64,000 nt of DNA from a virus: the IMG/VR virus record IMGVR_UViG_3300025141_016305, positions 1 through 64,000 of that record. One strand, given 5' to 3'. This document shows positions 55,498 to 63,977 of the stretch, piece after piece. The notes under the pieces were generated by a model. It had not been told where the DNA came from. It did no database searches and was given only the letters and a program-made list of their open reading frames with translations. A program made the position numbers and the translations under genes. The number at the start of each line of letters is the position of its first letter. Positions within the stretch are counted from its first letter, which is position 1.

Positions 55498-56118
55498 TCA
55501 AACAGCGCTTCCTGCAAACGTTGCATTTGCGACCCCGGTACCCAAAGCAACGCCCTGCCAACAAATTCTCCAGAAACCGTCTGTAGCGCAGTAGAAAGCT
55601 AATTCTGCCCCTACATTGCTCTGGTTATTTGTCGCTGTCATGGAAATCGTAAGCGTGTTATGTGTTGCTGCGATCGTAGCTATCTTGCCGAGTGTCTGCG
55701 TGGTTGTAAAGTCCGTTCCAAAAACCCGCGGGCCCACTGCACCAGCACCCGCTCCAAGTGTCGGCAAATTCAGCGTTTGTGCGGCGAAGAAATCGCCGGA
55801 GTTTGTAGTGACGACTAGGTTAGAACCACCAGCGTTCTGGGCCGTCATCTTCATCACGACTAACGCACCCGCTGTTGCATCTGGCAGCGCTAAGGCATTG
55901 CCTGCATCGCCAAGGGCGGCACATTCGTGTAGTGTATTCACTGTAAATGTGAACCCAGTGTCGCAATTAGCGTCTGTTTTTGTTAACAGTGAAAGACCAC
56001 TGTAATCTCCGGAGATAAATCTCCACAAGTTCGATGTAGAAGCTTTGTGGTTCAAATCTCTCTTCAAATTCTCTATTAGTGCCTCGACTCTTGCGAGTCC
56101 TACTCTTTTAGTACCCAT
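55498..56118 (-). CDS. Head decoration-like structural protein, 206 residues
   Basis: The start MGTKRVGLARVEALIENLKR is a conserved-looking basic helix, and the rest is Ala/Gly/Thr-rich beta-structure (LPDATAGALVVMKMTAQNAG, TLTISMTATNNQSNVGAELA). Such proteins sit next to capsid genes in marine T4-like phages and are probably virion decoration or head proteins. The gene is flanked on both sides by terminators, so it is transcribed alone. A TATAAATG at about 56145-56152 on the minus strand may be its promoter. Confidence 0.6.
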   Translation of the reverse strand: MGTKRVGLARVEALIENLKRDLNHKASTSNLWRFISGDYSGLSLLTKTDANCDTGFTFTVNTLHECAALGDAGNALALPDATAGALVVMKMTAQNAGGSNLVVTTNSGDFFAAQTLNLPTLGAGAGAVGPRVFGTDFTTTQTLGKIATIAATHNTLTISMTATNNQSNVGAELAFYCATDGFWRICWQGVALGTGVANATFAGSAV

Positions 56119-56213
56119 ATTTATAACCCTCCATTGGTTTTACCATTTATAATCATGTCATGAAACTGGGTAGTATCATTACAATCATTATTAACTAGTG
56201 CTAGAAAAAACGA

Positions 56214-56243
56214 AACCCCCAGCCAAATTAATGACCGGGGGCT
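56214..56243 (-). terminator. Rho-independent terminator after the major capsid gene
   Basis: Minus-strand AGCCCCC and GGGGGTT pair, with an inner GTCA/TGGC stem and a six-base loop, followed by TCGTTTTTT. It ends the major capsid transcript 30 bases after its stop. Confidence 0.82.
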
Positions 56244-56274
56244 CTGTTGTTCTAATCGCTAAATTTAATAGCTA

Positions 56275-58020
56275 TTAGGCTGTTGCACCTGCCTCACCAA
56301 GGAGACCACGTACGATAACGAGACCATACATATCTGGTCGAACCATCTTCTTCGCATAGCGCGTCATGACGCCCTTACGAGGCACGAAATCTTCCGTGCC
56401 GAAAATGGTAGGTGTGACCTGGAGTGGTACATACGGGGCGTATACAAATCCACTTTCGAGGAAGCTACTACCCTTTCTACCAACAAGGACAAGGTTACGG
56501 ATGAAGTAAGGATCGACATAAACATCGAATTTCTTACTCAAGCTACCCGCCTTGACAGCGCCGATGGTACCACGATCCTGATCGGCGGTTACGCTTGCGC
56601 GGAAACCACTTGTGAATTCAAGAATGTTGGCAACCTCAGGAGAACAAACAACAAAGTTTGCTCCGCCTCGGAGTGTCTTACGGTGGATCTGAGCGCTGAC
56701 ATCGTTGATAGTCTCAATGAGTGTCTCATACCACTCACTGACTGTACCAGTGAAGTCAGGCGCAGCAGAACTTGCACCAATCTCAGCACCTGTGCTATTA
56801 ACGAACAGGCCTGGGGATCGGCTCCAGTAACGAGTACCAGCTGATGCACCTTCAACAAGCTCACTAAGAAGCTCACGATCAATCTCAAGAGCAATCTGCT
56901 CAGAAAGAATGCCGGTAAGCTCAACCTCAGCATCCAAGTTGTGATAAGCATTAAGGTCCTGGCCAAGCTCAGGGGTCCATTTTGCCTTCAGTTTCTTGGT
57001 CTGCGCGGTGACAGCGATGCTATCAACCTTGATGTCAATTTCGGCAATACTTGTAGTGCCTTGCGCGGCGCCAGAAGCCTTAGCTCCGCCAAGAGAGCCG
57101 CCTGCAGGGGTTGGTTCTTCAAGTCCCCATATACCATGAGTAACAGAACCAGCTTCACCACCACTTTCAAAAGTGTCGGCTACTGGATATTCACATCTCA
57201 TCACTCCTGTACTGGCTGCAACTCCACCGTCATCAGCAACAATGGTTACGGTAACCTTTCCGGTGGATGAGGAGTAGCTAGTCAATCGACGAACGATGGT
57301 GTCGTTGTCGGCCAAGCCTGTCAATACCAAACCGGCGAGCGCACCTTTATCAAGTCTTGTAGGAGCATCAAAAATGTACTGCTCAACCTGTGTGCTATCA
57401 GTAAGGGCTAGCAAGTCAGCATCATAACGAATCAACTTCTTATTAGCCTCGGTAACGCTGCCATTTAGAGCAAATTGAACTGCCCCAGCTGTTGGGTCGG
57501 CCAAGGTAACCATTACTGAACCTGTAGGAGCAGACAATTGATTACCAAAGTTGTAGTGACCACCTGCGCCGGCGTCATTGAAAGAAGCAAGCGGATCAGA
57601 AAGATCAACACCGCCTGTTAACTGAGCACCGACCACGTTACCACCATACACTGAAAGGGCATCAACTGCTCCAAGCCTGGTGTCACTGTGTGTGAAGTCA
57701 AGGAAAAAGATGAGGCCGCTTGGCAAGCTCATTGGCTGAACCGAAACGAGATCATTTGCGATCAACCCGCCGAATACACGACGGACGATCGGGAAAGCAA
57801 CTGCAGCGAAGCCTTCGACATCGCCTGCAGACATCGCAGAAGCCTCGCGAAGAAGCTCCTTTGCCTGGTTTTCGAGAAGAACTGCCATACCTTGCTTCTG
57901 CTGGCCGTCATCTAGGCCTTCGAGCAAGCCGGTAGCTTCCCATTTGTTTAGAAGTGCTGCTCCTTCTGCGCGAAGATCGCGAGACTGAACTCCTTCTGTT
58001 AATTTTTGTAAAATAGACAT
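56275..58020 (-). CDS. Major capsid protein (gp23-like)
   Basis: A T4-type capsid protein of 581 residues with HK97 fold. Family segments include VEGFAAVAFPIVRRVFGGLI, ANDLVSVQPMSLPSGLIFFL, WTPELGQDLNAYHNLDAEVE and KAGSLSKKFDVYVDPYFIRN. The N-terminus is probably removed by the prohead protease after LLRE59|A60, similar to T4 gp23 cut after residue 65. The phage GroEL/GroES pair may fold it, as T4 gp31 with host GroEL folds gp23. It follows the scaffold gene by 27 bases and has AGGAGGTG just upstream. Confidence 0.96.
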   Translation of the reverse strand: MSILQKLTEGVQSRDLRAEGAALLNKWEATGLLEGLDDGQQKQGMAVLLENQAKELLREASAMSAGDVEGFAAVAFPIVRRVFGGLIANDLVSVQPMSLPSGLIFFLDFTHSDTRLGAVDALSVYGGNVVGAQLTGGVDLSDPLASFNDAGAGGHYNFGNQLSAPTGSVMVTLADPTAGAVQFALNGSVTEANKKLIRYDADLLALTDSTQVEQYIFDAPTRLDKGALAGLVLTGLADNDTIVRRLTSYSSSTGKVTVTIVADDGGVAASTGVMRCEYPVADTFESGGEAGSVTHGIWGLEEPTPAGGSLGGAKASGAAQGTTSIAEIDIKVDSIAVTAQTKKLKAKWTPELGQDLNAYHNLDAEVELTGILSEQIALEIDRELLSELVEGASAGTRYWSRSPGLFVNSTGAEIGASSAAPDFTGTVSEWYETLIETINDVSAQIHRKTLRGGANFVVCSPEVANILEFTSGFRASVTADQDRGTIGAVKAGSLSKKFDVYVDPYFIRNLVLVGRKGSSFLESGFVYAPYVPLQVTPTIFGTEDFVPRKGVMTRYAKKMVRPDMYGLVIVRGLLGEAGATA

Positions 58021-58047
58021 TATAAAATCACCTCCTTTTCTATAGAT

Positions 58048-59175
58048 TTATGTTGTCTTTATGCCTGCCAATCTTTGCATTCTATTGAATAAAGGGTTGG
58101 CATCCTTTTGGTTTTGCTCTTTTCGAGCTGCGACAAGTAGTGAAGACTTCCTTGAAACCATTTCACTTAATGTTGTTTCTTTCCTGTCGACTTTGGAAGA
58201 GGCAACGTTTTCGCTTAATGTCTCAAATACAATCTTTGCTTCTTGTACTGTTGCGGCTTTCGAAATGGCTTCGACAACTTTCTTTCTTTGTCGCTCATTC
58301 AGGGAGGCATTCTCTAGAGCCTGGTTAATATACAACAACTTTGCATTGGAAACATTCATGGTTTCCAATTTTTCTTGCAGAGTATCAAATGCTGTATTAT
58401 AATTTTCGTTCTGCGCCTTTAACTTAGTGGCGGCAGAAACTAGAACTTTGTTTTCTTTTTGTAAGGCTGCAACTGTTTTTCGCAGCTCTTCGTTTTCTTC
58501 TTTTACTTTAGTATCTTGTTCGCGAGCGAGGAGCATCTGCTCGTACTCTCTCATGATGGTTTCAGGAGTTCCTGCCCATCCGGATTTTTGTGGTTCAAAA
58601 TCGACCCTTACGGCTTCCATAACCTCTTCGAGATCGATTTCTTCATCAATATCCATTTCCTGGAGGACTTCTGCAACCATTGCTGGGGTGATATCTACTC
58701 CAACATCTGCAACTGGTGCGGGCTCTGCTTCGAAAGAAGGTGCGGTTTCTATATCGGCAACGTCAGCGACAAATTCATCATCGTCTATATTAATTCCAAT
58801 TTCATCCTCTTCAACCTCGCCATCGAGGGCCCTTTCGTTCTCGTCTTCTATATCCGCTTCCAGCGAATCCAGCTTAATATTAATAATTTCGTCATCGTCA
58901 TCCGTCATAAAAGCATCGGGAATGTTACTTATAATTGAATCCGCACCAAAGTCTATCTCTGAATCTTCTTGATCAATTGGCTCTTCTTCTAATTGCGTCT
59001 GGTCGTCACCGAAGAGATCATCCATTGCAACTTCTTCTTCTGCTTCGAGGAGTCTAGACATTGCTTGTTTTATTTCATCAGAGTATTTCTCAACAACGAG
59101 TTGTTCTGCATTTTTAAGTGCAGCTTCCTTTAAGGCGGTGGCGTCTATAATAGCTCTTTCAAGTAGATTTGACAT
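58048..59175 (-). CDS. Prohead core scaffold protein (gp22-like)
   Basis: A 375-residue very acidic protein. Long helices at both ends (LLERAIIDATALKEAALKNA; LKAQNENYNTAFDTLQEKLE and VSNAKLLYINQALENASLNE) bracket an Asp/Glu-rich middle. The sequence NERQRKKVVEAISKAATVQE and the terminal IFETLSENV are characteristic of gp22-type scaffolds. It forms the inner core on which the capsid assembles and is digested by the prohead protease. It lies directly upstream of the capsid gene and downstream of the protease/S21 cluster. Confidence 0.85.
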   Translation of the reverse strand: MSNLLERAIIDATALKEAALKNAEQLVVEKYSDEIKQAMSRLLEAEEEVAMDDLFGDDQTQLEEEPIDQEDSEIDFGADSIISNIPDAFMTDDDDEIINIKLDSLEADIEDENERALDGEVEEDEIGINIDDDEFVADVADIETAPSFEAEPAPVADVGVDITPAMVAEVLQEMDIDEEIDLEEVMEAVRVDFEPQKSGWAGTPETIMREYEQMLLAREQDTKVKEENEELRKTVAALQKENKVLVSAATKLKAQNENYNTAFDTLQEKLETMNVSNAKLLYINQALENASLNERQRKKVVEAISKAATVQEAKIVFETLSENVASSKVDRKETTLSEMVSRKSSLLVAARKEQNQKDANPLFNRMQRLAGIKTT

Positions 59176-59229
59176 GTTTTAGCTCCTAACATTAATAAAA
59201 AACGATTAAACGAAATAATCCTATCTCTA

Positions 59230-59239
59230 AATAAATAGT
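59230..59239 (-). promoter_or_regulatory. ACTATTTATT motif upstream of the scaffold gene
   Basis: A near copy of the recurring motif on the minus strand, about 55 bases before the scaffold ATG at 59175. The 102-base gap has no gene and no obvious terminator. Confidence 0.35.
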
Positions 59240-59277
59240 TGTGTGAGTTTTAAAACGGAAGGAAAAATTTTTCGACC

Positions 59278-60471
59278 CTAAAAGGTGCTGGTAGCCGCGG
59301 CAAAAAGGTCCGTGGCCAGAAGGTCGTCTTCCCCGGTTGATTTAAAGTAGACTCTATCAACACCAGATACTTCAAAAACATGAACCATATCCACTGTTGC
59401 GTCTTCTGTTAGTAACTTTACCTGAGTTCCACCTGTATCATATAGGAGAGACCACGTGCCGGTAGCATGGCTGTACCCATAGGCAGTTATTTCGTGATCC
59501 TTATCATTTTGCTCTGCCTTCCAGCGAAGATGAAGAAACCTCTGGTTCTCTGTCACATACCCAGCAGAGGCTCCAGCTGGATCTATTTTCGGCATTGCTC
59601 CGGAGATACCGCCATGTATATAAACGCCATGATCTCCTGCTACATTTTTTGGCTGCCTAGTTCTTCCCCAGCTTGTATAGACGTGACCTTCTGGTCTGAT
59701 TCGATCCGTAGGCAAAGATGGAACTGCGATGATTGCAGCATCTGCCTGTAAAGTTCCGTGGTTGACACCTTTATAATCCTTTATTCCGGCAGTACCAGGA
59801 GCGTCTTGGTCATCTCCCAGTTTCCACCAGCTAATCAGATTGCTATAAGTTGTTGCCTTTGTCATATCCTTAACTTTGCCAGAATTATATATTTCGGCAA
59901 CCTCTGTTGCTGTCAGTTCTTTATCAAATATACACACATCTGCCATTTTATCCTCAAAATAACCATCGCCATTATCATAGCCACCAATAGTAAAAGCAGT
60001 TCCATCGTTGCGCATTTGGACATAAATTCCACCATTAGCATTGGTTTGATGAATTGCGTCGGCGGCGCCGTTAATATAAATCTTTAAGCCGTTTTCGGAC
60101 TTTGAGCCATCATAAGTGCCAACAACATGATACCATGTTGAATCCGCAATGGGAGTGCCTGCTGAGGCGGCCATCAGTCGACAGTTGCCAACGCCGACAT
60201 CATATAAATAAAAGAGAATTTTACTGTTCGACCCTCGGGCGATTATGTATTCGTGCTCAACGTTATCGACATGCGCGATGCCTGCTATATGGCTGGCGCT
60301 GGCGTCGTCACTCACATCTGCGACGAATATCCAGGCAGATATTGAAAAAGGCTTTTCAGTTGCTCCTGCTTGACCGAAACTTAATTTTGAGCGGTCAGAA
60401 CTGTTGGTTACTGTTATTTTGTCGCCGGCGCCGTCGAATTTTATTGCGTTTAAATTGACTCTTTTAGACAT
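59278..60471 (-). CDS. LamG/ConA-like lectin-fold virion protein, 397 residues
   Basis: Residues 1-205 form a jelly-roll of the LamG/concanavalin type (SISAWIFVADV, TWYHVVGTYDG, LKIYINGAAD, DVCIFDKELTATEVAEIYNS). A second part (about 265-397) is paralogous to the whole 136-residue protein at 60481-60891: SWGRTRQPKN, YVTENQRFLHL, YSHATGTWSLL, FEVSGVDRVYFKSTG and LFAAATSTF. It may be a sugar-binding decoration or head-fibre protein that contacts the host surface. It is an unusual lectin-like gene within the head cluster. Confidence 0.75.
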   Translation of the reverse strand: MSKRVNLNAIKFDGAGDKITVTNSSDRSKLSFGQAGATEKPFSISAWIFVADVSDDASASHIAGIAHVDNVEHEYIIARGSNSKILFYLYDVGVGNCRLMAASAGTPIADSTWYHVVGTYDGSKSENGLKIYINGAADAIHQTNANGGIYVQMRNDGTAFTIGGYDNGDGYFEDKMADVCIFDKELTATEVAEIYNSGKVKDMTKATTYSNLISWWKLGDDQDAPGTAGIKDYKGVNHGTLQADAAIIAVPSLPTDRIRPEGHVYTSWGRTRQPKNVAGDHGVYIHGGISGAMPKIDPAGASAGYVTENQRFLHLRWKAEQNDKDHEITAYGYSHATGTWSLLYDTGGTQVKLLTEDATVDMVHVFEVSGVDRVYFKSTGEDDLLATDLFAAATSTF

Positions 60472-60480
60472 TATGGACCC

Positions 60481-60891
60481 CTAGAATGTTGAGCATGCGG
60501 CAAAGAGCTTATCACTGCCGTGGGGAGTCCCACTGCTTTTAAAGTAGACTCTATCAACTCCGCTTATTTCAAAAATTTGCACTTTTGTTTGACTGGCAGT
60601 CGCTGTCATGGTGACCGCGCCGCCTAGTCCTGTGAGTTTTCCCCAAGTCCCAAAAGCATGCGAATACGCCCATACGGTAACTGTTGGAGCCACTCCGCCG
60701 GCTTCAGTGTAAGCTAAGTGGAGATATCTTTGATTTTCTGTGGCGTAGCCGTCTGTTACTGCGGAAGGGTCTGCTCCCCCAGAGGCAACCAAGGTAACAG
60801 TCGCAGAAGCCCCTTGGGCATGTGTTAGGTTCTTCGGGCCCCTTGTTCTACCCCAACTTGTGTTTTTAAAGACATTATTGTCATGTGCCAT
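60481..60891 (-). CDS. Head/decoration protein, 136 residues, paralogue of the lectin C-domain
   Basis: A single-domain beta-rich protein with SWGRTRGPKN, YATENQRYLHL, YSHAFGTWGKL, IFEISGVDRVYFKSSG and LFAACSTF, matching the second domain of the adjacent 397-residue protein. The two genes are ten bases apart in tandem, suggesting duplication plus fusion to a lectin domain. A virion surface role is likely from location. Confidence 0.7.
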   Translation of the reverse strand: MAHDNNVFKNTSWGRTRGPKNLTHAQGASATVTLVASGGADPSAVTDGYATENQRYLHLAYTEAGGVAPTVTVWAYSHAFGTWGKLTGLGGAVTMTATASQTKVQIFEISGVDRVYFKSSGTPHGSDKLFAACSTF

Positions 60892-60909
60892 TGGCTTTAT
60901 TCTCCTATA

Positions 60910-61149
60910 TTACTTATATTCGTTTTTGAATTTATCTTTATATTTTTCTGTCATTTGCTGATATTTTCTTTTTCTGTTTTCTCTTTTTTCTTTCAAAGTT
61001 TGAGATTTCTTCTTAAAATATCTTCTTCTGCGGACTTCGTCAAAGAGGCCTGACTTCTTGCATTTCCTATTAAACTTTTTAATCAACCTTTGAAGTTGGC
61101 TTTGGTCTCTTATTGTGATCTCTATGTGACAAGGTTTTCCTCTGCTCAT
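60910..61149 (-). CDS. rpsU: Ribosomal protein bS21 homologue
   Basis: A 79-residue protein with RLIKKFNRKCKKSGLFDEVR, then RRRYFKKKSQTLKEKRENRK, closely matching the basic helix-turn-helix core of bS21 ([26 protein letters not shown]). The tail is very basic and rich in Lys. bS21 sits at the 30S platform near the anti-Shine-Dalgarno and helps initiation. A phage copy could replace or compete with the host protein and favour phage mRNAs. It is placed inside the head-gene cluster, not with translation genes. Confidence 0.9.
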   Translation of the reverse strand: MSRGKPCHIEITIRDQSQLQRLIKKFNRKCKKSGLFDEVRRRRYFKKKSQTLKEKRENRKRKYQQMTEKYKDKFKNEYK

Positions 61150-61160
61150 TATTTATTCCT

Positions 61161-61583
61161 TTACTTTAAAACATTCCACTTTTGGCCGGCGAGGCCAAAT
61201 AACCCACTTATATCAACGCCCGCATCATTAGGGTCTCGCCCTGACAGTGCGCCGGATGCTGTAGAGGCGCCTGGTGCACCACTTGATTTAAGCGGCTCTG
61301 TACCTTCGAAGACGTTTTTCATCCTGGAACTTCCCATTGCATCAAGCATTTTTCTTTTGGTCTCAAGGAGCTTCTTTCTTTTTTCTTCTTCTGCTTCCTT
61401 TTTCGCCTTTAAATTAACTTTTGGTTTAGTTTTTTGTGGTTGCTGCTTTTGCTCCACGACTAAACCTTGGGCCTTTGTTAATCCAAAAGCAACTTCTGCT
61501 ACCAAATTAGATAATATGCCTTCCTCAAAAAGGATTTCTTTTACACACTCTTTTATTATCTTTTTTAATTCTGATTTTTTCAT
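61161..61583 (-). CDS. Hypothetical head-core-like protein, 140 residues
   Basis: The N-terminus MKKSELKKIIKECVKEILFE is amphipathic and contains an I-L-F-E site that could be cut by the prohead protease. The middle is Lys/Glu-rich coiled-coil (VNLKAKKEAEEEKRKKLLET) and the end is Gly/Ala/Ser-rich. It lies between the protease and bS21 genes, where T4 has small prohead core proteins (gp67/gp68). I infer a core or scaffold accessory. Confidence 0.6.
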   Translation of the reverse strand: MKKSELKKIIKECVKEILFEEGILSNLVAEVAFGLTKAQGLVVEQKQQPQKTKPKVNLKAKKEAEEEKRKKLLETKRKMLDAMGSSRMKNVFEGTEPLKSSGAPGASTASGALSGRDPNDAGVDISGLFGLAGQKWNVLK

Positions 61584-62185
61584 TATTTTTCAAACTTATA
61601 TAATATGCTGTTTAAAGCACGATTAATTTTATCCCCCTTGTTGAAAATATTTGTTGGTCCTTTGGCTTCCGTCATCATAAAGGCACCGGGGGTCGATGGA
61701 TCTGAAACCATGTCAAAACATATTAATTGAAAATCGTCCTCTACCATGGTTTGCCCGTTCCTCTCTGTAACTGAGCCCATTCCTCTAGAGGAGATGCCCA
61801 ACATTACTCCTGATTCTACAAGTGATCTAAGTATTTTTCCGGAAGGCGTTTCTAGAACTCGTATAGTTCCCATGCATTTATTGCCTTCCATCCAAATTTT
61901 CGTCACCATGTGTGAGGCATTTGCAAGATTGATAACTGAAGAGTCGGGATGGTCTAGCTCTCCTAGGGCTCGGTTTTCTTTGACCAAGCGAGCAAAATTC
62001 TTAACTTCTCGCTCTAAGATAGAGTGAGGATAAACTCTGCCATTTCCGTTTTGAGTCTCAGACATCTGCATTAATCCGGAAAGCATAATTCCGCCGTCGG
62101 AGACAAACTTCTTATCAGCCTCTGATAAAAGATCTTGGCAAACGCCACCTTCGCATAATTCGTAATATTCTCTTATAAGTTTCAT
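61583..62185 (-). CDS. Prohead core protease (gp21-like, U9/S80 family)
   Basis: The ATG at 62185 with GAGGT is chosen over an in-frame GTG at 62197, giving 200 residues. Catalytic His and Ser of the herpesvirus-assemblin-like fold appear as GELDHPDS and LGISSRGMGS, then FDMVSDPSTPGAFM, all typical of T4 gp21. It cuts scaffold, capsid and internal proteins after I/L-x-E during head maturation. The neighbourhood (scaffold, capsid) is the T4 order. Its likely substrates are the N-termini of the 868-, 514- and 189-residue proteins. Confidence 0.94.
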   Translation of the reverse strand: MKLIREYYELCEGGVCQDLLSEADKKFVSDGGIMLSGLMQMSETQNGNGRVYPHSILEREVKNFARLVKENRALGELDHPDSSVINLANASHMVTKIWMEGNKCMGTIRVLETPSGKILRSLVESGVMLGISSRGMGSVTERNGQTMVEDDFQLICFDMVSDPSTPGAFMMTEAKGPTNIFNKGDKINRALNSILYKFEK

Positions 62186-62285
62186 TTTATACCTCACTTA
62201 TTAGCGGGGGCTACCCGCCTCATCTAAGATCCCTTGCAACAGCGAGCGACCGGTCGAATCATCCATCTTATTTTTGTTAGTGGCT

Positions 62286-62615
62286 TCATTTTTCTCCTTT
62301 TTCTCTTGTTGTAACTCTTAAACTTCTCTCTATTTTAAGGCCTTCATCGCCAAAAACCATATTTGGTACATAGGCCGCGGCGGAGGCAGCAAACCCACAT
62401 AAGAATGCCGTAACTAAAGAATCGTCAAAAGTAAATAGTTCTGTGTGATCCTTTACGAACCACAAAAATATTCCAACCCAAAAACCCATACACATTGGAC
62501 AGCTAAGCAATTGCCCTAACTTTCCTGATTCTGGGCGGATTAGGTCTAGAATTTTTCCGTATACGAGGATTTGGGTGAGCCCATACGAAATAAGGCAAAA
62601 CCAGATAAAGCTCAT
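62286..62615 (-). CDS. DUF1360-like membrane protein, 109 residues
   Basis: An N-terminal membrane segment (FIWFCLISYGLTQILVYG), the CxxC-bearing LLSCPMCMGFWVGIFLWFVK and a third helix (LVTAFLCGFAASAAAYVPNM) fit the DUF1360 pattern (short membrane proteins with CPxCxGxW). The tail is basic. The start overlaps the stop of the upstream gene by one base. The role is unknown; its position between head genes is odd for a membrane protein. Confidence 0.6.
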   Translation of the reverse strand: MSFIWFCLISYGLTQILVYGKILDLIRPESGKLGQLLSCPMCMGFWVGIFLWFVKDHTELFTFDDSLVTAFLCGFAASAAAYVPNMVFGDEGLKIERSLRVTTREKGEK

Positions 62616-63157
62616 TAATCTTCACTTTCACCCTCTCTAACAAGAGAGTAATTATATTGAAACCCAAATGGCCTGACTCGGCTATCCATTGAACCCTTTT
62701 TATCTGATTGGGGCACATCACCTAAATCAGTTGAATCTTCGTTGTCTGGGAGTAATAAGGAGTCTAGCCTGTCTTCTTCGTAGTCCGCGGAAGACTTAAA
62801 ATATGGTTTTTCTTCTTGTATGTATTGATGAACACTATATAGGAAAGCCTGCATCTGATCGATTCCTGGAATTTTAGACTCTAGCATTTCTGCTTCTAGA
62901 GATCCGAAAACATTTCCGCCTCTTACACTATTCCTGCTTATAAGGCCCTTATTTGCCAGAAATTTAAAAATCCTATCTTGTGCAGAATACACTTTATCCG
63001 ACATATTATCTTTAGGAAAAGTTACAAATTTCTTTTTTTCGTGCATTAAAACTATATCGATATCTTCATGATCCATAATCATGATATCGCCATTTAAAGT
63101 TCTTCTAGCCTTCAGAGAGACCCTAGGGTCTAACTTTATGTCTACACTAATCGTCAT
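62615..63157 (-). CDS. Hypothetical protein, 180 residues
   Basis: Unrecognised. The start (VDIKLDPRVSLKARRTLNGD, DHEDIDIVLMHEKKKFVTFP) is beta-rich and charged, and a helix follows (SDKVYSAQDRIFKFLANKGL). The C-terminus is acidic and then aromatic (GFQYNYSLVREGE). It overlaps both neighbours. Because it lies in the head cluster it is probably a head or head-assembly protein, without direct evidence. Confidence 0.6.
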   Translation of the reverse strand: MTISVDIKLDPRVSLKARRTLNGDIMIMDHEDIDIVLMHEKKKFVTFPKDNMSDKVYSAQDRIFKFLANKGLISRNSVRGGNVFGSLEAEMLESKIPGIDQMQAFLYSVHQYIQEEKPYFKSSADYEEDRLDSLLLPDNEDSTDLGDVPQSDKKGSMDSRVRPFGFQYNYSLVREGESED

Positions 63158-63977
63158 TTTTATTTATCTCTTCTAAGAGGTCTTGCGTTTTTAAAACAAC
63201 TTCTATGGTTTCTGTGTCTATCTCTTTGTTTTTTGATAAATCTAGAATATTATAAACTTTTTCTACCTTTTCTTTAAGGGAATTATCATTTTTTATAAGC
63301 TCTTCTCTTTTCACAACTTGAAGCTTGTCCTTCAGTTTTCCTATTTCTTCGTTCAAATACATTTTTAGGCCTAGGCCGTTGTCAGCAAAAGAAGAAACAT
63401 AGTGACCAAGAAGGTCCCTTTGACCTTCGTTTAGAGCATCGGCATATTCTTCGTTAAATTTGCTAACAAAAGTATTATATACAAGAGAGTCAATTGGCTG
63501 TTGCCCTTCTTGCTTTGTTTCGACAGAGGCAGACATTTGATCAACTATATTCTCCTCTAACAAAACTCGATCCTTTACAGGCAACGCATCTTGAAATATA
63601 GAATAAACAGAAGCTATACTTTTAAAATTAGGAACAAAGTTAGTGAAAACCTTATTAGATAGCATTTTATTGATCTTATTTATCAAAGCTGATTGTTCTT
63701 GAAAAATCTGCTTCTTGTTAAGTGAATTATATCTATTTTTAGCTTCTACTACAATTTTCTCCGCGGTGTTCTTTTCAATATGTCTAGTTTCGTATATTGA
63801 TCGATATAGGTCCAGCTCCTCTTTTAATATGGAAGCTCTTCCAAAATGGTCTTTTATAATTGAAACAATTTTGTTTTGTTTGTTTTTATTGTTTTTGACA
63901 ACAGACTCTGTTAGCTCTCTGACTAATGCCTCATAAACAAAAGCAGTGTTACGTTTCTTATTATGTTTCAGTCTCAT
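63147..63977 (-). CDS. Hypothetical helical head-cluster protein, 276 residues
   Basis: Strongly helical and basic at the start (MRLKHNKKRNTAFVYEALVR). Long helices (LTESVVKNNKNKQNKIVSII; EKNTAEKIVVEAKNRYNSLN) are coiled-coil-like, and the tail is acidic. A similar KKRNTAFVYEALVRELTE start is common in marine T4-like head clusters, where it is of unknown function. The start has GAGGGACG about ten bases upstream. The gene is complete; the window ends 23 bases beyond it. Confidence 0.6.
   Translation of the reverse strand: MRLKHNKKRNTAFVYEALVRELTESVVKNNKNKQNKIVSIIKDHFGRASILKEELDLYRSIYETRHIEKNTAEKIVVEAKNRYNSLNKKQIFQEQSALINKINKMLSNKVFTNFVPNFKSIASVYSIFQDALPVKDRVLLEENIVDQMSASVETKQEGQQPIDSLVYNTFVSKFNEEYADALNEGQRDLLGHYVSSFADNGLGLKMYLNEEIGKLKDKLQVVKREELIKNDNSLKEKVEKVYNILDLSKNKEIDTETIEVVLKTQDLLEEINKNDD

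Noticed and set aside
58427-58972. Plus-strand 181-residue Ser/Ile-rich frame
   Set aside because: It is the complement of the Glu/Asp-rich scaffold gene; the long Ser runs are the expected antisense of GAA/GAT codons.
62201-62266. 21-codon minus-strand frame (MDDSTGRSLLQGILDEAGSPR) between the DUF1360-like gene and the protease
   Set aside because: It could be a tiny head gene (T4 has gp67 and gp68 near here), but there is no ribosome-binding site and it is too short to judge from one sequence.
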